Of a stretch of DNA of 42,322 nt, positions 1 to 9,316 are shown one piece after another. The stretch is taken from contig NZ_BCVJ01000012.1 of the NCBI RefSeq assembly GCF_001591685.1, positions 1-42,322 on the forward strand, in the 5' to 3' direction. Position numbers and translations under genes: made by a program. The notes under the pieces were generated by a model. The model was not told the origin of the DNA, searched no databases, and saw only the letters and a program-made list of their open reading frames with translations. Position 1 is the first letter of the stretch. Every line of letters starts with the position of its first letter. The DNA comes from Ligilactobacillus murinus DSM 20452 = NBRC 14221 (GTDB lineage: Bacteria; Bacillota; Bacilli; Lactobacillales; Lactobacillaceae).

Positions 1-21
1 ATCGAAGTGCTTTTAAATGCG

Positions 22-1644
<1,623 letters not shown>

Positions 1645-1661
1645 TTATCAGGGTAGAACTA

Positions 1662-1706
1662 ACAAAAATAACAAGCTCCCTATTCACCTCTTAGAATAGG
1701 GAGCTT
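1662..1706 (-). terminator. Leader attenuator of pyrG
   Basis: Read on the minus strand, a 13-bp perfect stem (AAGCTCCCTATTC paired with GAATAGGGAGCTT) around an 8-nt loop is followed by a T-rich tract. It lies between the pyrG promoter and the pyrG ATG. The 5' arm contains GCTCCC, the pyrimidine-rich target that an extended poly-G 5' end would pair with in the Bacillus subtilis pyrG mechanism. No other terminator separates rpoE from pyrG, so this hairpin may also stop rpoE transcripts. Confidence 0.85.
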
Positions 1707-1743
1707 GCCTTGCCGTACGTCTGACTTCACCTATAAGTGAAGC

Positions 1744-1783
1744 GCCCATATTGAATTTTACATAAAACACTGCTTGACGTCAA
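1744..1783 (-). promoter_or_regulatory. pyrG promoter with GGGC initial transcribed region
   Basis: On the minus strand, TTGACG (1778-1783) and TAAAAT (1755-1760) are separated by exactly 17 bp. GGGC begins 8 bases past the -10 box at 1747. In B. subtilis pyrG, a transcript starting with GGGC undergoes CTP-sensitive reiterative G addition that prevents attenuation. The same three parts (start sequence, C-rich stem arm, terminator) are visible here. The start site itself is inferred, not measured. Confidence 0.75.
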
Positions 1784-1791
1784 GCATAAAA

Positions 1792-2367
1792 TTATTGATC
1801 TTCTAAATCAGCATCTGACAATTCAGTCAACTGACCTTCGATACCATCTGGAAGATCATCTTCTTCATCTTCTGGATCGTCGATATCACTTAGATCTTTG
1901 CTATAAGCTTTCAATTCGCGATCTTCATCATCATCGTCTTCATCATCATAATCATCATCTAGATCAACATCTTCTGGATCATCATCATTGTAATCGATCA
2001 CGTCATCATCGTCAGTTGCATCAGCCAAGAAAGCATTGACCTTCTTACGCTTCTTGCGTGGAAGAGTTTCTTCTTCTTCGTCTTCAGAGTGAACGAGTGC
2101 TTCGTCGATCGATTCAAATGGATACCATGAGCGTAAGCCCCAAAGATTATCTCCTAAAGAGATGAAGCTGCCATCAACATTTAAATCTGTATAAAATTGC
2201 GCTAAACGATCACGGATCTCTTGGTCGCTCTTACCAAGATATTCTTGAATTGCGTTTGTTAAGTCAGCAAAGGCCATCACATCACCTTTTTGACTTAAAA
2301 TTGCGTGTGCAACTTCGACCATTGATAATTCATTGCGGTTAGCATCTTTGAATATTTCTAGCTCCAA
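1792..2367 (-). CDS. rpoE: RNA polymerase delta subunit
   Basis: Delta is a Firmicute-specific accessory subunit that helps recycle RNA polymerase and tunes promoter response to the initiating nucleotide. The N-terminal ~75 residues form the folded HARE-HTH-like domain (ELSMVEVAHAILSQKGDVMAF). The rest is an extremely acidic, presumably disordered tail rich in Asp and Glu, with one basic patch (PRKKRKK). I chose the TTG at 2365-2367, giving LELEIF as the start of the family fold, with GGAAAGG about a dozen bases upstream. A GTG at 2388 in the same frame would add seven residues that do not look like the family. Confidence 0.93.
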   Translation of the reverse strand: MELEIFKDANRNELSMVEVAHAILSQKGDVMAFADLTNAIQEYLGKSDQEIRDRLAQFYTDLNVDGSFISLGDNLWGLRSWYPFESIDEALVHSEDEEEETLPRKKRKKVNAFLADATDDDDVIDYNDDDPEDVDLDDDYDDEDDDDEDRELKAYSKDLSDIDDPEDEEDDLPDGIEGQLTELSDADLEDQ

Positions 2368-2411
2368 ACTGGTACACGTCCTTTCCACAGTTTACTCTTC
2401 ATCTTACAATA

Positions 2412-2822
2412 TTAAGCTTTGAATTGCAATTCTAATTTATATTCTCCCAATAATTCTTCACCCGAATATAAAAGATATTCCACCTTTAACTCACCGCTAG
2501 TTTCAGCGAGCGGTTCATATTTGTAAGTCGTGCACTTGGCCACCAGAGAAATGATCCCATAAGCGGTCTTATACTTAGCATTGGTTTGCTGACCTTCAAC
2601 TAAATTTAACTGCAAAGCTAATTGCCCTTGGCGTCTAGTCAGCAATAATTCAGCTGGCTTGATCTTTAAGATCGTTTGGGCGCCAGCTTTAGCCTCAGTA
2701 TACCGTAAATATATAGTTTCTCCTTTACGCGTCAATTCACCCTGTTCGAGCAATTCAAATTTTTCGATCTCACCTGCCTGAGTTTGAACAGTTTTTAATT
2801 TTATTTCCACTGGTACTTGCAT
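2412..2822 (-). CDS. DUF1934 (YwiB-like) beta-barrel protein
   Basis: About 136 residues, almost entirely alternating beta strand, resembling the small calycin-like DUF1934/YwiB family often found next to argS or rpoE in Firmicutes. The function is not established. No signal peptide or membrane segment is visible, so it should be cytoplasmic. ATG at 2822 is preferred; an in-frame TTG at 2828 adds two residues. The ribosome site is weak (GGGGTAGAG). It lies 44 bp upstream of rpoE and is probably cotranscribed with it. The HD phosphohydrolase gene is divergent. Confidence 0.75.
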   Translation of the reverse strand: MQVPVEIKLKTVQTQAGEIEKFELLEQGELTRKGETIYLRYTEAKAGAQTILKIKPAELLLTRRQGQLALQLNLVEGQQTNAKYKTAYGIISLVAKCTTYKYEPLAETSGELKVEYLLYSGEELLGEYKLELQFKA

Positions 2823-2859
2823 TGTCAAAACGCTCTACCCCATTTCTAAACATGTACAA

Positions 2860-2920
2860 TTGATCACTCAACGTATATACTTATTATAACAATAATTATT
2901 ACGAAGGGGGCTTTAAAATC
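2860..2920 (+). promoter_or_regulatory. Promoter, ribosome site and ATC codon of the HD gene
   Basis: TTGATC (2860-2865) is followed 16-18 bp later by TATTAT or TTATAA. A strong ribosome site AAGGGGG (2904-2910) follows. Seven bases downstream of it, in frame with the HD protein, stands ATC (2918-2920) rather than ATG, GTG or TTG. The promoter boxes are modest matches; the ribosome site is clear. Confidence 0.5.
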
Positions 2921-2941
2921 ACAACTCGCTATACCTCAAAA

Positions 2942-4255
2942 ATGTTACCTTTAGAAAAGGTCTTGCGTGATCCGATCCATGACTATATCTATATCAAACA
3001 TCAAGTCATTCTCGATCTGATCAACACCCGCGAATTCCAACGCTTGCGGCGGATCAAGCAACTGGGAACGACTAATTACACTTTTCATAGTGCCGAGCAT
3101 TCTCGTTTTACACACTCGGTCGGCGTTTACGAGATCACTCGGCGGATCTGTGATCTATTTGCACGAAACTATGCCACTAAAACACAAGGGGATGGTGGTT
3201 GGGATGATAATGAGCGCTTAGTAGCCTTATGCGCTGCCCTTTTACATGATGTTGGACACGGGGCCTACTCACATACATTTGAGCATATTTTTGAAACCGA
3301 TCATGAAGAGATGACCCGTACGATCATCACATCAGAAGACACCCAGATCAATGCAGTTTTAAAGCAAGTCGCGCCTGACTTTCCCCAAAAAGTTGCTAGC
3401 GTGATCGCTAAGACTTACCCCAATCCCCAAGTCGTCCAAATGATCTCTAGCCAGATCGACGCTGATCGGATGGATTACCTTTTACGCGATTCGTATTTCA
3501 CTGGGGCTAACTATGGAACCTTTGATCTGACCCGGATCTTACGTGTCATGCGTCCAAGTGAAAATGGGATCGTCTTTGAATACAGTGGGATGCATGCGGT
3601 CGAAGATTATATCATCAGTCGGCTGCAAATGTATCAACAAGTCTATTTCCATCCCGTTTCACGCTCGATGGAAGTTATTTTAGGCCACTTGCTAAAGCGC
3701 GCTAAAGATCTCTATTTAGCTGGTAAATTACCCAAAGATTTTGCCACCGAGCTGTTACGGCCTTTCTTTGAAAAAGATTTCACACTCGCAAATTACTTGC
3801 GCCTTGACGATGGGATCTTAAATACTTGCTTTGAAAACTGGCGAACTGCCAAAGATCCGATCTTAAGTGACTTAGCCCAACGCTTCTTAGATCGCCAACC
3901 TTTAAAATCAGTACGCGTCACAGAAAAGCAAACTGGGCTGTTACCAAAGTTGGCCGCATTAGTGACTAATTCTGGCTATGATGCCAATTACTACACTGCA
4001 ACTAATGATAGTTTCAACTTACCCTATGCGCTTTATGATTCTAAAGCCAAGATCAATTTGATCCAACCAAATGGCGAACTAGAAGAACTATCCGAGGTCT
4101 CACCGCTAGTCAAGGCTGTGACTGATAAAGAACTAGGAGACGAGCGCTTCTTCTTTCCTAAACAGATGTTAGGTACACCTGAAGAGCAACAAGATATCTT
4201 TCAACCTTACTATCAAGAATTTTTGCAACACATCAAAAATGATCGGCTCATCTAA
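2942..4255 (+). CDS. HD-domain phosphohydrolase, YwfO-like
   Basis: A cytoplasmic metal-dependent phosphohydrolase of the dNTPase-like HD superfamily; the substrate in this branch is not settled. The metal-binding pattern is visible: RRIKQLGTT and AEHSRFTHSVGVYEI near residues 35-65, then ALLHDVGHGAYSHTFEH with the HD doublet around residue 100. The length of about 437 residues is usual. The coordinates begin at the first canonical ATG, but the family N-terminus appears to continue eight codons upstream (codons for T, T, R, Y, T, S, K in front of MLPLEKVLRDP) to an ATC at 2918 spaced correctly from a strong ribosome site. The real product may therefore start there, or translation may be weak. 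A strong terminator follows. Confidence 0.9.
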   Translation: MLPLEKVLRDPIHDYIYIKHQVILDLINTREFQRLRRIKQLGTTNYTFHSAEHSRFTHSVGVYEITRRICDLFARNYATKTQGDGGWDDNERLVALCAALLHDVGHGAYSHTFEHIFETDHEEMTRTIITSEDTQINAVLKQVAPDFPQKVASVIAKTYPNPQVVQMISSQIDADRMDYLLRDSYFTGANYGTFDLTRILRVMRPSENGIVFEYSGMHAVEDYIISRLQMYQQVYFHPVSRSMEVILGHLLKRAKDLYLAGKLPKDFATELLRPFFEKDFTLANYLRLDDGILNTCFENWRTAKDPILSDLAQRFLDRQPLKSVRVTEKQTGLLPKLAALVTNSGYDANYYTATNDSFNLPYALYDSKAKINLIQPNGELEELSEVSPLVKAVTDKELGDERFFFPKQMLGTPEEQQDIFQPYYQEFLQHIKNDRLI

Positions 4256-4274
4256 AGAGGCTAAAAAATAGGAT

Positions 4275-4317
4275 AAACGGTCGTAAATGACTTTTCGGTC
4301 ATTTACGACCGTTTTTA
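4275..4317 (+). terminator. Terminator of the HD gene
   Basis: A 17-bp perfect inverted repeat (AAACGGTCGTAAATGAC and its complement) around a 6-nt loop, followed by T residues, 19 bp after the HD stop codon. Confidence 0.92.
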
Positions 4318-4467
4318 TATATCACTATGCTTTTTTGATCCTATGGTCTTAGTGTAATGATCTGCATACTGACTATGGATATCATTTTCGCCTAAAATTT
4401 TGAATACCTGTAAAGCTTGCTCCATTTTAGAGCGTCCTGTCGTAATATCTTGCTCAAATTCAAAATA
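4315..4467 (-). pseudogene. C-terminal remnant of an Rgg/MutR-type regulator
   Basis: On the minus strand an open stretch of 50 codons ends in TAA at 4315 and has an in-frame stop immediately upstream at 4468-4470. It reads YFEFEQDITTGRSKMEQAL, then QVFKILGENDIHSQYADHY. The text resembles the last helical repeats of Rgg/GadR/MutR transcriptional regulators, which end in a similar EQAL-VF-ILG-QY-YY pattern. No helix-turn-helix part or start codon remains. The family assignment is from memory of the pattern, not a search. The HD-gene terminator now overlaps its end. Confidence 0.45.
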
Positions 4468-4478
4468 TTACAGACAAA

Positions 4479-4766
4479 ATGAGCTTTTTACTCAGCTATT
4501 TAGTCTTAGTTTTTATCTTTACCTTTTTTGAATACTTCAGTAATGTGTTATTTTCCAAAACAGTTTCTAAAACGCATATCTCATCGCTGACTTCATTACG
4601 TTCGAGCTGCGGACGCTTATCCTCGTTAGTATCGTTGCTGCTGTCGAGCTTACTTTTGACATATCTTTCAGTCAAAGTCGTAGTTTTATTGAATTTTATT
4701 TTAGCGATGAGTGCAAGTTTAGGCGTGATCTATTTAGCGCTCAAAGACAAAACAGCTCAGACTTAA
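4479..4766 (+). CDS. Small hydrophobic protein, unknown function
   Basis: A 95-residue ORF with about three hydrophobic segments (roughly residues 1-26, 45-62 and 63-86) separated by a Ser/Thr-rich stretch, ending in a short charged tail. I do not recognise it. No convincing ribosome site precedes the ATG, which lowers confidence. A weak hairpin (AGCTCA...TGAGCT followed by ATTTT) follows the stop. It sits between a regulator remnant and a converging operon, so it may be a decayed or chance ORF. Confidence 0.35.
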   Translation: MSFLLSYLVLVFIFTFFEYFSNVLFSKTVSKTHISSLTSLRSSCGRLSSLVSLLLSSLLLTYLSVKVVVLLNFILAMSASLGVIYLALKDKTAQT

Positions 4767-4818
4767 ATCAGATGTGAGCTATTTTGGTTTGAGCCCATTT
4801 CTCAGATGAAGCTATAAA

Positions 4819-4863
4819 AAATGAACCATGATCTTTGAAAAATCAAAGATCATGGTTCATTTT
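4819..4863. terminator. Bidirectional terminator
   Basis: A perfect inverted repeat of about 20 bp (arm AAATGAACCATGATCTTTGA) with an A4 loop has T-rich flanks on both strands. It should end the minus-strand membrane protein/lipoprotein genes and any plus-strand transcript from the 4.5 kb ORF. Confidence 0.88.
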
Positions 4864-4907
4864 CTATCCTGTTGTCCAATAGTAGTTTTTCTCCGCCGCA
4901 TCAAAAT

Positions 4908-5291
4908 TTACAATGTGACGACAACAGCTAAAATTATCATAAAGCTCCCTAAAAGTAAGCAATTGAAGCTAAACTTCTTAAAATGGATCGGGGCATTTTT
5001 CTTTTCTGAAGCTACTCGTTTGATATCGATCTTGCGTTTAGCAAATTCTTCATCACTTTCACCTTTGCGTTGGCGTTGAAACCACCCAGCCAACAAGTTA
5101 GCGTGGAGTAAAATATCAAACATCATTAAACACAATAATGCTAGTCCACTCATAAATAAAATATCTGAAACCAAAATATGGTTGCTAGTCAAACGCCCAA
5201 CGATCGTCAAGAGCAACACGATCCCTGCGATCACTAGATCACCTTTGAGCCAAATGTTTTCTTTGACAAATTGCATTCTCTTCTCACCCAT
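4908..5291 (-). CDS. Small membrane protein, DUF3899-like
   Basis: 127 residues with hydrophobic segments at about 18-36, 41-66 and 108-126. Between the second and third is a charged cytoplasmic-type loop (RQRKGESDEEFAKRK). The arrangement resembles the short DUF3899 membrane proteins of Lactobacillales, whose function is unknown. The ATG at 5291 lies 2 bp after the lipoprotein stop codon, suggesting translational coupling. An alternative ATG at 5276 (MQFVKEN) is preceded by GAGAAGAG and may be the true start. It is the last gene before a strong terminator. Confidence 0.6.
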   Translation of the reverse strand: MGEKRMQFVKENIWLKGDLVIAGIVLLLTIVGRLTSNHILVSDILFMSGLALLCLMMFDILLHANLLAGWFQRQRKGESDEEFAKRKIDIKRVASEKKNAPIHFKKFSFNCLLLGSFMIILAVVVTL

Positions 5292-5293
5292 TG

Positions 5294-6298
5294 TTAATTA
5301 AGTTTTTCGTACTGTCCGCTGACTTCATTTAACTTTTGTGAAGCGCCACTGGCCAGATCAAATCGATACATCCCCTTCAAATTGGAAACTTGCGGATCAC
5401 TTGGACTGGTATGTCTGATCTCGATCTGATAGTGATCATTACCTAGGTCTTGAACATAATATTGGTCCCCAGCTTCTTGTGGGATCGCAGTCGCCTTCCG
5501 AAAGGCACTCAAGACATCTTGGTTGCTCATCTTAGCTGACATCGAGGAGACCGCCTCACTTGGAGCACTGGCGATCTCACTGCCAGTTTCTTTTTTATAC
5601 TCTGAGCTTAGTAACTTTGAGCTCCGTGCATTAGTGTAGCCAGCTTTAGGCGTCACGTTACTCGACGCAGTTACTTCACTAGCACTAGTAGCGGTACTAC
5701 TTTGTTCAGAGCTAGCCGTTGCTTGAGCCGAAGCGATCTTAGCTTTATATCCAGTTTCTTTTTCTTGTAACATCGCCACAGCTTGATACTTGCTCGATAG
5801 TGAGTCTAAGGCTTGCAAACTCCCACCCGCTGCTTGATAAGCACCAGCCTGATAATATTGTTCAACTTCAGCGGCATAATGTTTAGCCAACTTTACGGCC
5901 TGATATTCTTTTTCAAGTTCATTGACTTGTTTGACTAAAGCTGTCGGTGATTCAACTTTCTCCAATTGACCTAGGTATTTCTCCGTTTCGGTCAACTTAG
6001 CTGCCGTCACAGCTTTTTTAGCTGCTAATAGCAAAGCAAGATCGGCTTTTAAGGCCCGCACATGGGTCGGGGCTTGCTTGATATTTTTGATCTTATTCAA
6101 TTCATCATAAGCCTGCTTATTTTCACCTGATTCCAAATATGACAGTGCATTTTGATAGCGTTCGTTGACTTTAACTTGAACTGTCTGACTCGTGCTTTCA
6201 CTAGTCTTATTCGCTGTTTGACTATTCGAACAAGCACTCAAGATAAATATCACACTAAAAAACAAACAGCTCAACGTTAATATTCTTTGTTTTTTCAT
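5294..6298 (-). CDS. Lipoprotein of unknown function
   Basis: 334 residues. A signal peptide (basic MKKQR, hydrophobic core) ends in the lipobox LSAC with Cys23, so the mature protein should be lipid-anchored on the outer face of the membrane. Residues ~45-185 are helical and Lys/Ala/Glu rich. Residues ~190-225 form a Ser/Thr/Ala-rich linker. The last ~75 residues look like a compact alpha/beta domain (YYVQDLGNDHYQIEIRHTS). I do not recognise a catalytic motif. It lies 93 bp after the YibF-like gene and 2 bp before the small membrane protein, so these envelope genes may be cotranscribed. Confidence 0.85.
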   Translation of the reverse strand: MKKQRILTLSCLFFSVIFILSACSNSQTANKTSESTSQTVQVKVNERYQNALSYLESGENKQAYDELNKIKNIKQAPTHVRALKADLALLLAAKKAVTAAKLTETEKYLGQLEKVESPTALVKQVNELEKEYQAVKLAKHYAAEVEQYYQAGAYQAAGGSLQALDSLSSKYQAVAMLQEKETGYKAKIASAQATASSEQSSTATSASEVTASSNVTPKAGYTNARSSKLLSSEYKKETGSEIASAPSEAVSSMSAKMSNQDVLSAFRKATAIPQEAGDQYYVQDLGNDHYQIEIRHTSPSDPQVSNLKGMYRFDLASGASQKLNEVSGQYEKLN

Positions 6299-6391
6299 AA
6301 CTATCAGCCGACTATTAAAAAATAGCTTTTCCTTTCTGCTTTAAACAAACAGCATAATGATCTTACAGTTACATTATACCATTTTACTCGA

Positions 6392-7159
6392 TCATTTATC
6401 GATCTGGGCTCGTTTTTCATTGAGCTTTTTGCCGACCAAATACGTCGTGATCCAGATCACAAAGATCACGGCGATCGCTGAATAAAGGACTGCTAAGCAT
6501 TCTTTGACAAAGATCTTAGAGTTCAAATAGTAACTAAAATCAGCATCTAACTTATATAATAAAATAAATAAAGCTAAGTCGCTGCCAAACATCCCAAAGA
6601 ATAACGTATTAAACGTCATCCCCATGATCTGAAAGCCGATCGTCTTGCCACTTTTAAAAACTTCAGGCAAAGTGATCGTGGGGCGTTGTTCGATCAATTC
6701 ATTCAAACCGCTAGCAACAGCGATCGCAGCTTCGGCAATTGCGCCTAAAGTACTCAAGACAGTTGTTGCAATGAGCAATTGTTCAAAATTGACCCCGACC
6801 AAAAGATCAAACGCTTCGATCTCTTCTGATTGTTCGTTAGCAAAACCCTTGATCTGAGCGAAATGATCCAACGGAATGATCAAGATCAACATTACGATCA
6901 ACACGATCAACGTCGCCTTAAAAGCAATATTGGCCGTTTTTTCATCCTTATTTCCCATATAGATCGTGATCGCTAGAATACAAACGCCTGCAAAAAATGC
7001 GACCCAAACTGGTGGCAACCCACCTGTGATCAAGATAACTGTTATAAACAAAATAATAAAATTGAAGACGGCACTAAAAAATGCAGTCAAGCCAGCTTTA
7101 CCACCAACTATCAACATCAATGCCGCTAAAATAAACGTTAAAATACTAATTGCCGACAT
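6392..7159 (-). CDS. YibE/F family membrane protein (second of pair)
   Basis: 255 residues with about six or seven transmembrane segments. It shares with its neighbour the family hallmark of a polar-interrupted helix pair (TTVLSTLGAIAEAAIAVASGLNEL, matching LGAVMDAATDIVSTLFEM in the partner) followed by a KSGKTIGFQIMGM-type stretch. YibE/F proteins are polytopic and of unknown substrate. The start overlaps the end of the upstream gene by 14 bp, so the two are translationally coupled and probably form a complex. It is shorter than its partner and lacks the extracytoplasmic N-terminal domain. Confidence 0.85.
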   Translation of the reverse strand: MSAISILTFILAALMLIVGGKAGLTAFFSAVFNFIILFITVILITGGLPPVWVAFFAGVCILAITIYMGNKDEKTANIAFKATLIVLIVMLILIIPLDHFAQIKGFANEQSEEIEAFDLLVGVNFEQLLIATTVLSTLGAIAEAAIAVASGLNELIEQRPTITLPEVFKSGKTIGFQIMGMTFNTLFFGMFGSDLALFILLYKLDADFSYYLNSKIFVKECLAVLYSAIAVIFVIWITTYLVGKKLNEKRAQIDK

Positions 7160-8255
7160 TTTGCTTCCCCCCTAAAAACTGGGCACTCAAAAAACTAGCT
7201 AACGGAACCGTTAAAACGATCCCGATCCCACTGATCAACGCTTGAACGACTCCTAAAGCCATCGTCCACTCAAACGTATAGGCAATACTGTTGCCTGTCT
7301 TAAAATATAAGACCGACATTGCAAACGTTTCGGCAAAAAAGATCAGCAATAAGACATTGATCAGTGGGCCCATGACCGAGCGTCCGATCACTTGACCTGA
7401 TTTGAATAATTGTTGCTTCGTCAATTCAGGTTGGCTGCGTTTCATCTCAAAAAGCGTTGAAACGATATCCGTTGCTGCATCCATTACTGCCCCTAATAAA
7501 CCGATCACTGTCGCGGCTAAGAAAAGTTGCTTAGGTGATTGCGTGGCAAAATCTAAAGCTTCATAGTGTACGCCCTTGCTTTTAGTAAAATACAAGACTA
7601 AACAGCCAATGACTAGCGCACTGGTCGTTCCTAAAAAGATCGCCAAAAAAGTCACGCTAAATTGCTTGTTTAGGCCGATCACTAACGCTAGGGATAATGC
7701 AGTAAAGAGCAAAGCCGCTATTGCAAAAAGCCAAAAGAAATTTGTCAGATTCAAAAAGACATCCATTTGGACTATCAATAAAAATAAGACGAAATTTAAG
7801 ATTACGCTCAATAACGAACGTATCCCTTGAAACTGCATCGTTAAATATAGTAATACAACGACCAACCAACTCAACATTATCAAATAGACGTCTCGCTTAT
7901 AGTGTGAGATCACGACATCTTTTTGGCCACGATGTTCATGGATATTGACAAATATTTGTTGCCCTAGATGATATTTTTGGTCAAGTCCGCCTGAGCTTGA
8001 ATAAGTGTTATTGACCTTAAAGCTTTGCCCACGGTATTTGCCATTTAAGATCTCTAACGTCAACGTCTGGCGGGTCGTCTCATCGCTATTATTATACACA
8101 TCGGTCGTTTTTTCTGGTGTAGCTTGCTTAACGGCGACCACTTTTCCGATCGGTTGTTGATATAAAAATGCATCATTGCGCAAAAATAAATATAAACATA
8201 GGCCACTGACCAAGATCAAGGCTAGCTTGAGCCATGTTTTGGTGTTGACTTTCAT
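7146..8255 (-). CDS. YibE/F family membrane protein (first of pair)
   Basis: 369 residues. An N-terminal membrane anchor is followed by an extracytoplasmic beta-rich domain (about residues 25-125, with VVAVKQATPEKTTDVYN and LTLEILNGKYRGQSF) and then about seven transmembrane helices. This is the YibE/YibF layout; the transported substrate, if any, is unknown. I chose the ATG at 8255 because TTTGGAGGAAC lies just upstream. An in-frame ATG at 8294 would add 13 residues without a ribosome site. The gene diverges from birA and overlaps the next gene by 14 bp. Confidence 0.88.
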   Translation of the reverse strand: MKVNTKTWLKLALILVSGLCLYLFLRNDAFLYQQPIGKVVAVKQATPEKTTDVYNNSDETTRQTLTLEILNGKYRGQSFKVNNTYSSSGGLDQKYHLGQQIFVNIHEHRGQKDVVISHYKRDVYLIMLSWLVVVLLYLTMQFQGIRSLLSVILNFVLFLLIVQMDVFLNLTNFFWLFAIAALLFTALSLALVIGLNKQFSVTFLAIFLGTTSALVIGCLVLYFTKSKGVHYEALDFATQSPKQLFLAATVIGLLGAVMDAATDIVSTLFEMKRSQPELTKQQLFKSGQVIGRSVMGPLINVLLLIFFAETFAMSVLYFKTGNSIAYTFEWTMALGVVQALISGIGIVLTVPLASFLSAQFLGGKQNVGN

Positions 8256-8349
8256 TTTAGTTCCTCCAAAAATCAGTTTATTTAACCATATCACAACTTA
8301 GCCCTTAACATGTTAAAATATATCTAAACTTTGAAAAGGATGTGCCCTA

Positions 8350-9315
8350 ATGAAAACTTCTGAACGTGTTTTAGAATTATTGACAAGAAGTGAAACTTAT
8401 CTTTCCGGGCAAGAATTAGCTGATCGTTTACAGCTCACCCGAGCAGCGATCTGGAAAGCGATCGAACAGCTAAGAAAAGCCGGCTATCAGATCGACAGCA
8501 AACCACATGTGGGCTATCGCTACACTGATAGTGATACTTTGAATCAAACTGCGATCTTACAAGCTCTTTCTTTAGACTTAGACCTAGAACTCCAAGTATT
8601 TGACTCACTTCCTTCGACTAATCTCAAAGCCAAAGAACTTGGATTAAACCCTACTTCACAAACACCACTAGTTGTTATCGCCGACCATCAAACAGCTGGC
8701 TATGGGCGCTATCACCGGGATTTTATCTCACCTAAAAATACCGGGATCTATCTTAGTATCCTCTTAGCCAACAAAAGCCCTGATTTTGATCCTGGGTTAC
8801 TCACGACAGCAACTGCCATCGCGGTCACTCGCACCTTAGAAAAAACACTGGCGCTAAAGCCCACGATCAAATGGGTCAACGATGTTTTAGTTGATGATAA
8901 AAAGATCTGTGGTATCCTGACCGAAGGGATAACTGATCTAGAGACTCAAAGTTTGAGTCAAGTAGTTGTTGGAACTGGGATCAACTTTTTAACTGAGATC
9001 TCAACTTTTCCCACTGAGCTTCAAGCACGAGTCGGAACTTTAGCACCTTATGTCAAAAAAAATCGGCTCTCACGCAACCGTTTCATCGCGACCTATCTAA
9101 ATGAATTCTTCAAAATTTACCAAAATTATACGACGGGATCTTTTATGGATGAATACCGAGCTCACTGTGACTTGATCGGTAAACACGTCACTATCCAACG
9201 CCCCACTGGTACCTTAGAAGCACAAGTAATTGACATTAACAACCACGGTGCTTTAGTCTTAGAGAACGGAAAAGTTTTGAATTCTGGCGAAGTTATCAAA
9301 GTTAGGAAGGTGTAA
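8350..9315 (+). CDS. birA: Biotin-protein ligase / biotin operon repressor
   Basis: Activates biotin as biotinyl-AMP and attaches it to the lysine of biotin-dependent carboxylases; the N-terminal domain can also repress biotin genes. Residues 1-65 form a winged helix-turn-helix (LSGQELADRLQLTRAAIWKAI). The catalytic domain has the adenylate loop GYGRYHRDF, then KWVNDVLVDDKKICGILTE (KWPND in most relatives), and a C-terminal SH3-like cap. The 321-residue length fits the bifunctional class. The ribosome site is AAAAGGATG. It is followed one base later by the phosphatase gene, so they form an operon. Confidence 0.95.
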   Translation: MKTSERVLELLTRSETYLSGQELADRLQLTRAAIWKAIEQLRKAGYQIDSKPHVGYRYTDSDTLNQTAILQALSLDLDLELQVFDSLPSTNLKAKELGLNPTSQTPLVVIADHQTAGYGRYHRDFISPKNTGIYLSILLANKSPDFDPGLLTTATAIAVTRTLEKTLALKPTIKWVNDVLVDDKKICGILTEGITDLETQSLSQVVVGTGINFLTEISTFPTELQARVGTLAPYVKKNRLSRNRFIATYLNEFFKIYQNYTTGSFMDEYRAHCDLIGKHVTIQRPTGTLEAQVIDINNHGALVLENGKVLNSGEVIKVRKV

Positions 9316-9316
9316 T

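Noticed and set aside
7576-7948. Overlapping plus- and minus-strand ORFs inside the YibE-like gene
   Set aside because: They are shadow frames of a convincing membrane protein gene; no start signals.
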